Source: Clostridiales bacterium (GTDB lineage Bacteria; Bacillota; Clostridia; Oscillospirales; Oscillospiraceae). Taken from it: a stretch of DNA of 56,182 nt. Position numbers and translations under genes: made by a program. Below the pieces are notes generated by a model. That model did no database searches. It was not told where the DNA came from and saw only the letters and a list, made by a program, of their open reading frames with translations. Shown in pieces: positions 39,833-47,950 of the stretch; the stretch's first letter is position 1; every line of letters begins with the position of its first letter. Where the stretch lies: NCBI GenBank assembly GCA_022786965.1, contig JALFXH010000128.1, forward strand, positions 1 through 56,182, read 5' to 3'.

Positions 39833-40033
39833 ATGGAACAGGAAAAATTCATTTCCGGCTACTGCCGCCAGCTGGATTCCTCCCGGATGGTGGAGGTTGT
39901 GGCGGAGGACGGCGAGATCACCGAGGTGGACTGCTGCTACGGAAACTGCGTCTATCAGAGCAGCTGCCTGATCGCCGGGGAAATTGATGGGATGGCAATG
40001 GCTCCCCTTGAGGGGAGCTGTCAGCGCAGCTGA
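39833..40033 (+). CDS. Small Cys-rich hypothetical protein
   Basis: A 66-residue protein starting 2 bp after the amylase stop, with GGAGG 9 bp before the ATG, so it is probably co-translated with it. Four cysteines lie in two clusters ('DCCYGNC' and 'SSC') after a conserved-looking 'YCRQLDSSRMVEVV' start. Metal or Fe-S binding is possible. The last ten or so residues and the TGA are encoded by the palindromic repeat that follows, so the native C-terminus may have been replaced. I do not recognise a named family. Confidence 0.6.
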   Translation: MEQEKFISGYCRQLDSSRMVEVVAEDGEITEVDCCYGNCVYQSSCLIAGEIDGMAMAPLEGSCQRS

Positions 40034-40094
40034 CTGAGGGGTGTACCCCACCGACCTCGTTTACACTCGGCCACCTCCCCTGATAGGGGAGGCT
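40000..40094. repeat. 95-bp palindromic repeat (GGCTCCCC...GGGGAGGCT)
   Basis: The left end GGCTCCCCTTGAGGGGAGC and the right end CCTCCCCTGATAGGGGAGG are hairpins. Inside are CAGCGCAGCTG and CTCGTTTACACTCGG, resembling the inner parts of the elements at 3.65, 4.7 and 9.3 kb. Confidence 0.75.
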
Positions 40095-40156
40095 TGAGAG
40101 AGCAGAATCAAGAATCAGCCCGCTGTGCGCTAATCGCACAGCGGGCTGCTGCTTTT

Positions 40157-40522
40157 TTACGGTTTTCCGAAGAGGATTTCCGGATGGGTATCCTTCAGGA
40201 AATCCAGCAGGGCGGCGGCTTTCTTCTCGATATCGTCGCCAATATACAGCTCCAGCTCCGTGCCGTCCTTCAGAATCAGCGCCAGCTTTTCCATGATGAA
40301 GCTGTTGCCGCCGCAGCAGAGCTTGCCGTAGACCGGCTCCACCCGGCGGAAAATCCGCTGGACCTCCGACAGAGCCACTGCGTACCAGTGCAGGCCGCCG
40401 CGCCAGAAAATCACGGTCTGCCCGGGCCGCACCCAGCCGTAATCCGTTCCGGCGGCAAATTCCGCGTCCAGAGCGGGGTTCGTTCTTTTTTTGTAGACGT
40501 ATGGTTTCAGGTTGACAGCCAT
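40157..40522 (-). CDS. Hypothetical protein, PH-like
   Basis: A 121-residue protein with no signal or membrane helix. Its beta-strand-rich pattern ('TVIFWRGGLHWYAVALSEVQRIFRRVEPVYGKLCCGG', in parts, then 'KLALILKDGTELELYIGDD') is reminiscent of small PH-like domains that read out a level and compare it with a setting. No catalytic motif is visible. GGAGGGAATTGCC precedes the ATG at 40522. It is encoded alone between two repeats, convergent with the amylase unit. Confidence 0.65.
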   Translation of the reverse strand: MAVNLKPYVYKKRTNPALDAEFAAGTDYGWVRPGQTVIFWRGGLHWYAVALSEVQRIFRRVEPVYGKLCCGGNSFIMEKLALILKDGTELELYIGDDIEKKAAALLDFLKDTHPEILFGKP

Positions 40523-40617
40523 GGCAATTCCCTCCGTTTTTTTCTTTATCCTATCATATCGCCGGAGAGAGTTCCGTGATTTGGTCACAAAAACGGCGCC
40601 CTCAACGTCCCTCTCAA

Positions 40618-40703
40618 CCGTAGGGGACGGCGTCCTCGACGTCCCTTTCAAGAAGCGGAATGGGAACGGAGAAACGGGGCGTCGAGGACGCCGCCCCCTA
40701 CGG
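40618..40703. repeat. 86-bp element with 24-bp near-perfect terminal inverted repeats
   Basis: The outer 24 bases at each end, beginning CCGTAGGGG and including GGCGTCCTCGACG, match in inverted orientation at 23 of 24 positions. It lies between the small PH-like gene and nhaC. It would form a very strong hairpin in RNA. Confidence 0.75.
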
Positions 40704-40712
40704 ATACTCCGT

Positions 40713-42017
40713 TTACGATTTCTCCCGAATCAGGAAGATGGCTGCCAGAGAACTGACGGCCAGCAGATAGGGATAGAACAGGTAGCGCATAATCTGGAAA
40801 GCCGGCAGGGCGGCGCCCATCTCCGCCGCGGCGGAAATAGCGACCAGCATCTGCGCGCCGTAGGGGATGATGCCCTGAAAAATGCAGGAGAAGGTATCCA
40901 GCAGGCAGGCCGCCCGCCGGGAGCTGATGCCGTACTCCTGCCGCATCTCCGCCGCGATGGGGTTGGCCATGACGATGGCCACGGTATTGTTGGCAGTGGC
41001 AATGTCCATAGCGCCCACCAGCAGGCCCATGCCCAGCTGACCGCCCTTTTTGCCTCGGAACAGCCGCCGGATGCCATACAGCAGGGCTTCAAAGCCGCCG
41101 TAGACCCGAATCAGGCTGCACATGGCGGCAACCAGAATGGCCACCATGCTGGTTTCGAACATTCCCGCCGCGCCGGCACCCATACTGGCCAGCAAATCGG
41201 TGGCGGCGCACTGGCCGGTAGCCAGCATGATGACGCTGCCGGAAACGATGCCGATGATCAGAACGAGAAATACGTTGATGCCCGCGATGCCGCCCAGCAA
41301 CACCAGCACATAGGGCAGAATCTGAATCAGATTGTATTCATGGATGGTGATGGCGGTGTCGTGCCCCATGGTCATCAGCAGAATCATCACCAGCGTGCCC
41401 AGGGCGGCGGGCAGAGCAATGAAGAAGTTGCCCCGGAATTTGTCCTTCATGGCGCAGCCCTGACCGTTGCAGGCGGCGATGGTGGTGTCGGAGATAAAAG
41501 ACAGGTTGTCGCCGAACATGGCGCCGCCCACCACGGTGCCCACGCACAGGGCGGCGGGGAAGGAGGATGCCTGGGCCACCTCCACGGCGATGGGGGCGAT
41601 GAGCGTGATGGTGCCCACGGAGGTGCCCATGGCGGTGGACACAAAGCAGGCCACCACGAACAGCACCGCCACGGCGAACCGGGCAGGAATCCGCTCCAGC
41701 ATGAAGTAAGCCACGCTCTGGGCGGAGCTGCGTCCCACCACGCCCACGAAAGCGCCGGCGGTGAGGAAGATCAGCAGCATGGTGATGATATTCTTATCCC
41801 CCACACCTTGGCCCATGATGGCCAGCTTTTCCTCAAAGGAAACCTTCCTGTTCTGCAGGCAGGCCACAAAAATCGCCGCCAGAAAGGCAATAACAATGGG
41901 TATGTTATAGAAGCCCATGGGAATCTTCATGCCGTATTCAAACAGCAGGCCCAATCCCAGATACAGGATCAGGAAGACGGCAATGGGCAGCAGCGCGACA
42001 GGGTTCCCCTTTTTCAT
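40713..42017 (-). CDS. Na+/H+ antiporter NhaC family protein
   Basis: A 434-residue membrane protein with about 11-12 hydrophobic segments. The NhaC-type motif region 'GTSVGTITLIAPIAVEVAQ', the conserved 'GGAMFGDNLSFISDTTIAA', and 'DIATANNTVAIVMANP' plus 'LLDTFSCIFQGIIPYGAQ' are all present. It is expected to exchange external protons for cytosolic Na+, or to move an organic cation or amino acid as some relatives do. No close upstream gene shares its strand. The hairpin repeat at 40618 follows its stop codon and could act as a transcript end. Confidence 0.9.
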   Translation of the reverse strand: MKKGNPVALLPIAVFLILYLGLGLLFEYGMKIPMGFYNIPIVIAFLAAIFVACLQNRKVSFEEKLAIMGQGVGDKNIITMLLIFLTAGAFVGVVGRSSAQSVAYFMLERIPARFAVAVLFVVACFVSTAMGTSVGTITLIAPIAVEVAQASSFPAALCVGTVVGGAMFGDNLSFISDTTIAACNGQGCAMKDKFRGNFFIALPAALGTLVMILLMTMGHDTAITIHEYNLIQILPYVLVLLGGIAGINVFLVLIIGIVSGSVIMLATGQCAATDLLASMGAGAAGMFETSMVAILVAAMCSLIRVYGGFEALLYGIRRLFRGKKGGQLGMGLLVGAMDIATANNTVAIVMANPIAAEMRQEYGISSRRAACLLDTFSCIFQGIIPYGAQMLVAISAAAEMGAALPAFQIMRYLFYPYLLAVSSLAAIFLIREKS

Positions 42018-42204
42018 CGGTAATCCTCCGGTCAGAATATTCTTGTATCACACATACGCAATTTACCACGTCATTCCTTTTCTGTCAAGATTCCGGCAGG
42101 AAAGGAGGGCCCCATTTGTACAATATGTCAAAAACCAGCCTGCTTTTTTGGCATTTGCCATTCTGGCGGCGACTCGCCGCCAACTGCACAGTCACACATA
42201 ACAT

Positions 42205-42233
42205 AACCGCCCCGGTAATGCACCGGAGCGGTT
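42205..42233. terminator. Hairpin between nhaC-side spacer and membrane protein gene
   Basis: AACCGCCCCGGT / ACCGGAGCGGTT is a 12-bp stem with one mismatch, a few bases past the stop codon of the minus-strand membrane protein gene. The T tract is poor. Confidence 0.5.
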
Positions 42234-42238
42234 GTCAT

Positions 42239-43045
42239 TTATTCCTGTTGTTCTTCCGGGACTTCCACCTTGGGAATGAACCGGTGGGCCACCTTGCCCT
42301 GGCCCTTTTTCTTGACGTAGAAATAGCCGATAAAGGAGAACACCACCGCGCCGATGAAGTTCACGAACAGATCCTTCATGGTGTCGATGATACCGATGTC
42401 CAGATAACCTCCAAGGCCAAGGGCCTGCTGGGTACCATCGGTGTGTACCACGATCACGTCGGCAATGTCCCGGATGTGGACCACGGTATTGGTCAGGGTG
42501 GGGTCCAGATTTACGGAGTGGATGGCGTTTACAATGGTGTCCTTCTGCATATCCATGCCCAGAAAATAGTCGCCGCTGAATTCAAAGAACTCCCACAGCA
42601 CGCCCACCGTCATAGAGAAGCAGAAGGAGACGATGGCCAGATACAGGGGCGACAGCTGGAAGGTAAACTGATCGTTGCGGTTCATCATGTCCACCAGCGC
42701 GAAGCCGATGGCGGCGCAGAGGAAGCCGTTTATGGTGTGCAGCATGGTGTCCCAGTGGGGTACTCGGACGTAGAAGCTGTTCAGCTCGCCTAAGATTTCC
42801 GCCGCGAAAATGAACAGCAGAATCACGATTTCCAGCGTGTCCGGCAGCACGATTTTCAGCCGCCGGGAGATGATGCAGGGCATGATCATCAGCACCAGTG
42901 ACAGGGCGCACAGGAACACGCTCTGATACTCCCGCCGCAGCACCGCCCGGACCAGGATGAAGATAATCAACGCCCGCAGCACCAGATACACTGCCAGGGT
43001 GGTTTTGTTCTTGTAAAATCGATTTTCTTTTCGTTCCCGTGTCAT
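42239..43045 (-). CDS. Predicted integral membrane protein (YjdF/DUF2238-like)
   Basis: A 268-residue protein with about seven membrane helices. The recognisable central part is 'HWDTMLHTINGFLCAAIGFALVDMMN' (in parts) followed by 'GVLWEFFEFSGDYFLG'. The paired D/H and E/F residues in these helices match the YjdF-like family of unknown function. A loop of about 45 residues near 170-215 is soluble. It is encoded 4 bp after a DUF3786 protein gene, so the two form an operon. No biochemical role can be proposed. Confidence 0.7.
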   Translation of the reverse strand: MTRERKENRFYKNKTTLAVYLVLRALIIFILVRAVLRREYQSVFLCALSLVLMIMPCIISRRLKIVLPDTLEIVILLFIFAAEILGELNSFYVRVPHWDTMLHTINGFLCAAIGFALVDMMNRNDQFTFQLSPLYLAIVSFCFSMTVGVLWEFFEFSGDYFLGMDMQKDTIVNAIHSVNLDPTLTNTVVHIRDIADVIVVHTDGTQQALGLGGYLDIGIIDTMKDLFVNFIGAVVFSFIGYFYVKKKGQGKVAHRFIPKVEVPEEQQE

Positions 43046-43049
43046 GTGC

Positions 43050-43664
43050 TTAAACCTCCATTTCCGCCTTCAGCCGCTGCAGCAGCAGATTCCGGGCGTA
43101 GTACATAGTCTCGTATTTCAAATATTGCAGGGCGTTTTCGTCCCATAAAAAACGCAGACTGGCGGGAAATTCCTCATCCCCGAACCACAGCTGCACCAGC
43201 AGGGGCAGGCCATCGAAAACCTCAATGGCATAGGCGATGTCTCCCATGGGCTGCTCTTTGCCGCCCAGAGCCTCGCAGGCCTTCCGGAAGTCTGACTGCC
43301 GGGACTGAAACAATTCCGCGTTGGGGTCCCGCTCCTCCAGCAGACTCTGGTGGAAGGCGTGGCCGAAATCCGCCATATTTTTCCACCGTCCGCTGACGAA
43401 GCGGTCTTCCTTGCTGTCGCAGACAAAATCCAGCAGGGTCATGACCTCCTCGTGGGTGTTGGCGTCCCGCCAGACCCCGTTTTCCTCCCGCTCCAGATCG
43501 CCGGTTTTCCGGGAAAGCCGATACCTCCTGGCAAGCAGCACCGGGTAGAGGTATTCGTCATCGTATGCCAGATTCAGCTTGCGAATCAGAGCATTCTGAT
43601 CGTAGGTCAGAAAATACCGCTTCGCCTGAGCGGCCTGCAATAAATAGTTGTTGGTTCGTTCCAT
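43050..43664 (-). CDS. DUF3786 domain protein
   Basis: A 204-residue soluble protein. The C-terminal half carries 'MGDIAYAIEVFDGLPLLVQLW' (in parts), 'DEEFPASLRFLWDENALQYL' and 'ETMYYARNLLLQRL', which match the DUF3786 pattern as I remember it. The function is unknown; such proteins are frequent in anaerobes. It is followed 4 bp later by the membrane protein gene. Its start lies 15 bp from a MITE-like repeat, which may separate it from its original promoter. Confidence 0.7.
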   Translation of the reverse strand: MERTNNYLLQAAQAKRYFLTYDQNALIRKLNLAYDDEYLYPVLLARRYRLSRKTGDLEREENGVWRDANTHEEVMTLLDFVCDSKEDRFVSGRWKNMADFGHAFHQSLLEERDPNAELFQSRQSDFRKACEALGGKEQPMGDIAYAIEVFDGLPLLVQLWFGDEEFPASLRFLWDENALQYLKYETMYYARNLLLQRLKAEMEV

Positions 43665-43678
43665 ATTTGTCCCCCATC

Positions 43679-43828
43679 GTAGGGCGGGTCATGACCCCGC
43701 CGATCACGTCAGACGTAGCTGAAACTGTCATCCAGTGGAAATTGTTTGGATTCCAACTTGCCAAATTCCATTCATCGAAGACTGCGGGTAATCGGAACCG
43801 GGCCGGCGGAGTCATGACTCCGCCCTAC
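43679..43828. repeat. 150-bp MITE-like element with GTAGGGCGG ends
   Basis: The left end is GTAGGGCGGGTCATGACCCC. The right end, read inverted, is GTAGGGCGGAGTCATGACTCC. It has no ORF. It sits in the divergent spacer between the DUF3786 gene and alr. Confidence 0.75.
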
Positions 43829-43951
43829 AAAGTGTACCTATTGTACCACCAATTGCCCAAAATCGCAAGGAAACCTTAAAGCATTCCTTGTTTACTTTTG
43901 TTACCACTTATGATAGAATGGTCATAATCCCGAAAAAGAGAGTTGATTTCT

Positions 43952-45112
43952 GTGGATTTTGACAGCACAAGAGTGAAAATCGATCTGGATGCCATTGCGG
44001 AAAATATGGACGCCATCCGGGAAAAGGCCGGCGTGCCCGTTATGGCGGTGGTAAAGGCCGACGCCTATGGCCACGGGGCGGTGCAGGTGGCCCGGCTTTT
44101 GCAGGAAAAATGCGCCTTTTTCTGCGTCAGCTCCATTCTGGAAGCCATGGAGCTGCGGCAGGCGGGGTTGACAACCCCCATCCTGATTCTGGGCTACACG
44201 CCGGTGGACGCGTTCCCCACCGCCATCCGGGAGGGCATCCGGCCCACCATCTACCGGCTGGAAGACGCGGAAGCCCTGTCCAAAGCGGCTCAGCTTCTGG
44301 AGCTTCCCGCCCGATTCCACTTTGCCGTGGACACCGGCATGAGCCGTATCGGTTTTCAGGTGACGGAAGGTGACGCGGACTGTTGCGCCCGGATTGCGAA
44401 GCTTCCCGGACTGTACGCCGAGGGCCTGTTCAGCCACTTCGCCACCGCCGACTGCGCCGATTTGAGCCGGTCGGAAGCCCAGGCGGAGCGATTCGCGGAA
44501 TTTGACGCCATGCTGCGGAAAAGAGGCGTGGAAATTCCCATCCGGCACCTGAACAATTCCGCGGGCCTGATGAATTTCGCCACGCCCTACGAGATGGTCC
44601 GCTCCGGCATCATCACCTACGGTATGTACCCCAGTGATGAGGTTGATCCCGGCCTTCTGACCCTGCGCCCTGCCCTGCAATGGCTCAGCCGGGTGACCCA
44701 TGTGAAAACGCTGCCCGCCGGGCGGGAGATCAGCTACGGCGGCACCTATGTGACAAAGGCCGACACCGTGGTGGCCACCATCCCCGTGGGCTACGCCGAC
44801 GGCTACCGCCGGAACCTTTCCGGGAAGTTTTATGTGCTGATTCGCGGGCAGAAGGCCCCGATTCTCGGCAGAATCTGCATGGATCAGATGATGGTGGACG
44901 TGACCGCCATCCCCGGGGTAGCCGTAGGCGACCAGGTCACGCTGGTGGGCGCCGACGGCGGGGAAACCATCACCATGGAGGAAATCTCTGCCCAGGCAGA
45001 CAGCTTTAACTACGAATTTGTATGCGGCATCAGCCGCCGGGTGCCCCGCCTGTATGTGCAGGGCGGGAAAACCGTCCATACCGTCCACTATCTGCTGGAC
45101 GCATTCTTGTAA
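43952..45112 (+). CDS. alr: Alanine racemase
   Basis: A 386-residue PLP enzyme that converts L-alanine to D-alanine for peptidoglycan. The PLP Lys is residue 35 in 'AVVKADAYGHG'; the catalytic Tyr is 262 in 'ISYGGTYV'. Further family motifs are 'VDTGMSRIGF', 'HLNNSAG' and 'GRICMDQMMVDV'. The start is uncertain: TTG 43943 directly abuts the AAGAGAG ribosome site, whereas GTG 43952 is well spaced (9 bp) and is preferred. It is followed 12 bp later by a CapA-like gene. Confidence 0.95.
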   Translation: MDFDSTRVKIDLDAIAENMDAIREKAGVPVMAVVKADAYGHGAVQVARLLQEKCAFFCVSSILEAMELRQAGLTTPILILGYTPVDAFPTAIREGIRPTIYRLEDAEALSKAAQLLELPARFHFAVDTGMSRIGFQVTEGDADCCARIAKLPGLYAEGLFSHFATADCADLSRSEAQAERFAEFDAMLRKRGVEIPIRHLNNSAGLMNFATPYEMVRSGIITYGMYPSDEVDPGLLTLRPALQWLSRVTHVKTLPAGREISYGGTYVTKADTVVATIPVGYADGYRRNLSGKFYVLIRGQKAPILGRICMDQMMVDVTAIPGVAVGDQVTLVGADGGETITMEEISAQADSFNYEFVCGISRRVPRLYVQGGKTVHTVHYLLDAFL

Positions 45113-45124
45113 GGAGGATATCCA

Positions 45125-46618
45125 ATGGCCCAGAACCCCAAACGCGGCAACATTGCTGTGATCGTGGTGCTGACGGTGCTCATCGTGCTGATGATTGCCG
45201 CCACCGCGTTCCTGATTTATCTGAGCATCGATCTTGTCAACAAAGAAGCGGACGTGACCCCCACCGGAAGCGCCATGCAGCTGCCCCAGACCACGCAGAC
45301 AAAACCGGCTCCCACGGAAACGGAAGAAACGGAAGCTCCCACCACGGAAGCGCCGGAGACGGAGCAGGTAATCGCCACCGCCACCATAGGCGCCATGGGC
45401 GACCTGCTGATGCATGAGCCGGTATTCCGTACATGCCGCCAGAGCGACGGAAGCTACGATTTTTCCTCCATTTTCCGCTATATCAAGGATGCCGTGTCCG
45501 GGCTGGACTATGCCATCGCCAACCTGGAAACCACTTTCGGCGGCGATAATTACCCCTATCAGGGCAACCCAGCCTTCAACTGCCCCGATCCACTGATCGA
45601 CGCCGTGAAAGACGCGGGCTTTGATATGCTGCTCACCGCCAACAACCACGCCGGCGACACCATGAACGACGGCATCAAGCGCACCATCGAAATCGTGCGG
45701 GACGCCGGGCTGGCCACGCTGGGCTCTCAGCTCAGCGGAGAGAACCGCTACGCCGTGGTGGATGTGAACGGCATTAAAATCGGAATGGTCTGCTACACCT
45801 GGGCCTACGCCGACTATGGCAGCTCCTTCTCCCTCAACGGCCTGACCCCGGTGAAGGACGAGGGCCAGATGAACTACTTCGCCAACAACAACCCGGACAA
45901 GCTGTATAATGAGCTTGGGCCCATTCTGGAGGGCATGAAGGCTGACGGCGCGGAAGCCACCATGATTCTCCTGCACTGGGGGCAGGAGTACCAACTTACT
46001 GAGAACGCAGCCCAGCAGAAGATGGCCCAGAAGCTATGCGACATGGGCTTTGACGTCATCGTAGGCGGCCATCCCCACGTTGTCCAGCCCATGGCGGTGC
46101 TGGAAAGCACGGAAAATCCCGGCCACAAAACCTACTGCATCTATTCTCTGGGCAACGCCGTGTCCAACCAGCGCAACGGCTACGTCTCGGCGTGTCCCGG
46201 CGCCCACGGCGAGGACGGCGTGCTGTTCACCGTGACCTTTGAAAAGTATTCCGACGGCAAGGTGTATGTGGCGGGAGTGGACGCCCTGCCCACCTGGGTG
46301 AATATGCAGTCCAACACCGGCGTAAAGGAATACAACATCGTTCCTCTGGACAAGGAAAACGAAGCCGAATGGGGCAATCTGGGCATGAGCGCCGATCAGG
46401 TGAAGCTGGCGGGCAATTCCTATGAGCGCACCATGAAGATCATCGGCGAGGGCCTGAAGACCTGTCAGGAGGATCTGGCCCAGGCCAAGGCCGACCGGGA
46501 GCAGTATTATCTGGATCTGCCGAACCACCCCGAATGGCTGGAAGCGGAAACGGCTGAAGAGACAATTGCCGAGACAGCTGTGGAAACCGAGGAAACCACA
46601 TTGCCTGACGCGGCGTAA
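45125..46618 (+). CDS. CapA family protein (PgsA-like metallophosphatase fold), membrane-anchored
   Basis: A 497-residue protein with an N-terminal signal anchor ('IAVIVVLTVLIVLMIAATAFLI'), then a Thr/Glu/Pro-rich linker and a CapA/PgsA domain. The domain starts 'TIGAMGDLLMHEPVF' and has 'LETTFGG', 'TANNHAGDTMNDG', 'ILLHWGQEYQ' and 'VGGHPHVVQP'. These give the Asp, Asn and His ligands of a metallophosphoesterase fold. CapA homologues take part in poly-gamma-glutamate capsule formation or other cell-wall tasks. No pgsBC genes are near, so a capsule role is uncertain. It has AAGGAGGATATCC before the ATG and is linked to alr. The C-terminus is rich in Glu/Thr. Confidence 0.9.
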   Translation: MAQNPKRGNIAVIVVLTVLIVLMIAATAFLIYLSIDLVNKEADVTPTGSAMQLPQTTQTKPAPTETEETEAPTTEAPETEQVIATATIGAMGDLLMHEPVFRTCRQSDGSYDFSSIFRYIKDAVSGLDYAIANLETTFGGDNYPYQGNPAFNCPDPLIDAVKDAGFDMLLTANNHAGDTMNDGIKRTIEIVRDAGLATLGSQLSGENRYAVVDVNGIKIGMVCYTWAYADYGSSFSLNGLTPVKDEGQMNYFANNNPDKLYNELGPILEGMKADGAEATMILLHWGQEYQLTENAAQQKMAQKLCDMGFDVIVGGHPHVVQPMAVLESTENPGHKTYCIYSLGNAVSNQRNGYVSACPGAHGEDGVLFTVTFEKYSDGKVYVAGVDALPTWVNMQSNTGVKEYNIVPLDKENEAEWGNLGMSADQVKLAGNSYERTMKIIGEGLKTCQEDLAQAKADREQYYLDLPNHPEWLEAETAEETIAETAVETEETTLPDAA

Positions 46619-46628
46619 CGAAACAAAT

Positions 46629-46666
46629 CCGGCAGCCTGTCTACGATGCGCAGGTTGCCGGTTTTT
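46629..46666 (+). terminator. Terminator of the alr-capA unit
   Basis: The stem CCGGCAGCCTG / CAGGTTGCCGG (one mismatch) is followed by TTTTT. The -35 box of the next promoter overlaps its right half. Confidence 0.8.
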
Positions 46667-46683
46667 CGTACCTGTGGTAGGAT
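46655..46683 (+). promoter_or_regulatory. Promoter of the HTH/desulfoferrodoxin-like gene
   Basis: TTGCCG (46655-46660), a 17-bp spacer and TAGGAT (46678-46683) are embedded in the end of the preceding terminator. Confidence 0.5.
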
Positions 46684-46707
46684 GTTTCCAGAAAGGAAGT
46701 GACCGCA

Positions 46708-47292
46708 ATGAATACCTATGTCACAGGAACCACCATCAAATTTCTGCGGGAAGCAAATCACATGACCCAGGCGGAGCTGGGAGACAAAATCGGCGTCAGC
46801 AGCAAGACCGTGTCCAAGTGGGAAACCGCCAAGGGCCTGCCAGACATCTCTCTGCTGCAGCCCCTGAGCCAGGCTCTGGGCGTGTCCGTCATCGAGCTGA
46901 TGAACGGAGAGCAGATTACCAACCGGAACCGTTCCAGCAATCTGCTGCGGGCCAAATTCTACGTCTGTCCGGTCTGCGGCAATGTGCTCTGGGGCTTTGG
47001 AGACGCCATGGTCAGCTGCTGCGGCGTGACCCTGCCCCCGCTGGAAGCCGAGGAGCCGGAGGAACACCACATCCTGACCGTGGAGACGGTAGAGGACGAG
47101 CACTATCTCACCATCCGCCACCCCATGACCAAGGAGCATTGCATCTCCTTCGCGGCATTTGTCACCACGGACCGGATTCAGCTGATGAAATTCTACCCCG
47201 AGGGAGATGCCCAGACCCGGATGCAGCTCCGGGGCCACGGATGGCTATACTGGTACTGCAACCGCCACGGCCTTTTTTGTCAGAGGCGGTAA
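46708..47292 (+). CDS. XRE-type HTH regulator with desulfoferrodoxin-like C-terminal domain
   Basis: A 194-residue protein. Residues 1-65 are an HTH_3 (XRE) DNA-binding domain ('MTQAELGDKIGVSSKTVSKWE'-type). From about 82 comes a Cys pair 'CPVCGNV' and then 'CCG', the rubredoxin-like knuckle of desulfoferrodoxin. A beta-rich region with 'HHILTVETVEDEHYLTIRHPM' (in parts) and a final 'YCNRHGLFC' follow. The layout suggests a regulator that binds iron and senses redox state or oxygen. AAGGAAGTGACCGCA precedes the ATG at 46708. It has its own promoter and lies just before the tRNA-Val promoter. Confidence 0.85.
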   Translation: MNTYVTGTTIKFLREANHMTQAELGDKIGVSSKTVSKWETAKGLPDISLLQPLSQALGVSVIELMNGEQITNRNRSSNLLRAKFYVCPVCGNVLWGFGDAMVSCCGVTLPPLEAEEPEEHHILTVETVEDEHYLTIRHPMTKEHCISFAAFVTTDRIQLMKFYPEGDAQTRMQLRGHGWLYWYCNRHGLFCQRR

Positions 47293-47299
47293 AAAAAGC

Positions 47300-47328
47300 T
47301 TGACAAAACCCCGCCGCTCATGTATACT
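47300..47328 (+). promoter_or_regulatory. Promoter of plus-strand tRNA-Val
   Basis: TTGACA at 47300-47305 and TATACT at 47323-47328 have a 17-bp spacer. It has the same architecture as the promoter of the minus-strand copy. Confidence 0.9.
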
Positions 47329-47353
47329 AATCAGGCACTGCAAAAGTGCCTAT

Positions 47354-47430
47354 GGACGATTAGCTCAGCTGGCTAGAGCATCCGCTTGACGTGCGGAAGG
47401 TCATAGGTTCGAGTCCTATATCGTCCACCA
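47354..47430 (+). tRNA. tRNA-Val (anticodon GAC)
   Basis: A 77-nt cloverleaf with encoded CCA, identical to the minus-strand gene at 37744-37820. Anticodon GAC is read from loop TTGACGT. Confidence 0.94.
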
Positions 47431-47756
47431 GAAGCACACCCTTTGGGTGTGCTTTTCCTATTGGTATGGTATTAGAAATAGGACTCGAACCCATCTATAT
47501 GTGACAGTCCCGTGGACTGTCACCATCCGGCGGCTTGACGCCGGATGCTCCTCAATTTAATCGAGTCCTATATCGTCCAACATACATGAAAAATCCGAAC
47601 TTGTTCCCCATCGGGAACGGGTTCGGATTTTTTTATATCAAAGATATTACATACTGAGTTCATGACCCCCGGTTTTGCCTTGCGCAGAACCGGTGGCTTT
47701 GTACATTCGACGAAACATTCCTCCTTCTGTACAATAGCAGCACCAACCAAAAGGAG
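47431..47756 (+). repeat. Duplicated 3' flank of tRNA-Val, right arm
   Basis: After the tRNA come AAGCACACCCTTTGGGTGTGC with T tract (terminator), the GTGACAGTCC and CATCCGGC hairpins, and at 47561-47579 a 19-nt copy of the tRNA 3' end. A hairpin ending in TTTTTTT and the ACCCCCGG hairpin complete it. It is the inverted copy of 37412-37743. This fills the 334-bp gap between the tRNA and the TnpV remnant. Confidence 0.8.
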
Positions 47757-47764
47757 GATTGCAC

Positions 47765-47896
47765 ATGAAAATCCAGTACATTCGCGTTGGAGACTACTAT
47801 ATTCCAGATCTGACGCTCTCCTACTTTTCTTGGCAAAATGTGATGCTGGGCCGGATAATCCATCATTTCTATGCTATGATAAATGTAAACGCTTAA
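47765..47896 (+). pseudogene. TnpV-like transposon protein remnant
   Basis: A 43-codon frame with an excellent ribosome site (AAGGAGGATTGCAC). Its first 18 residues, 'MKIQYIRVGDYYIPDLTL', look like the N-terminus of TnpV proteins of Tn4451-type elements. The rest ('SYFSWQNVML...') does not continue the family and ends early. This is a truncated gene joined to unrelated sequence, marking a former mobile element edge at the end of the right repeat arm. Confidence 0.55.
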
Positions 47897-47950
47897 TCCA
47901 TTTTGCAGTGCTGCATTCACAACTATACGGATTTCATTAGAGGCGCGAAG

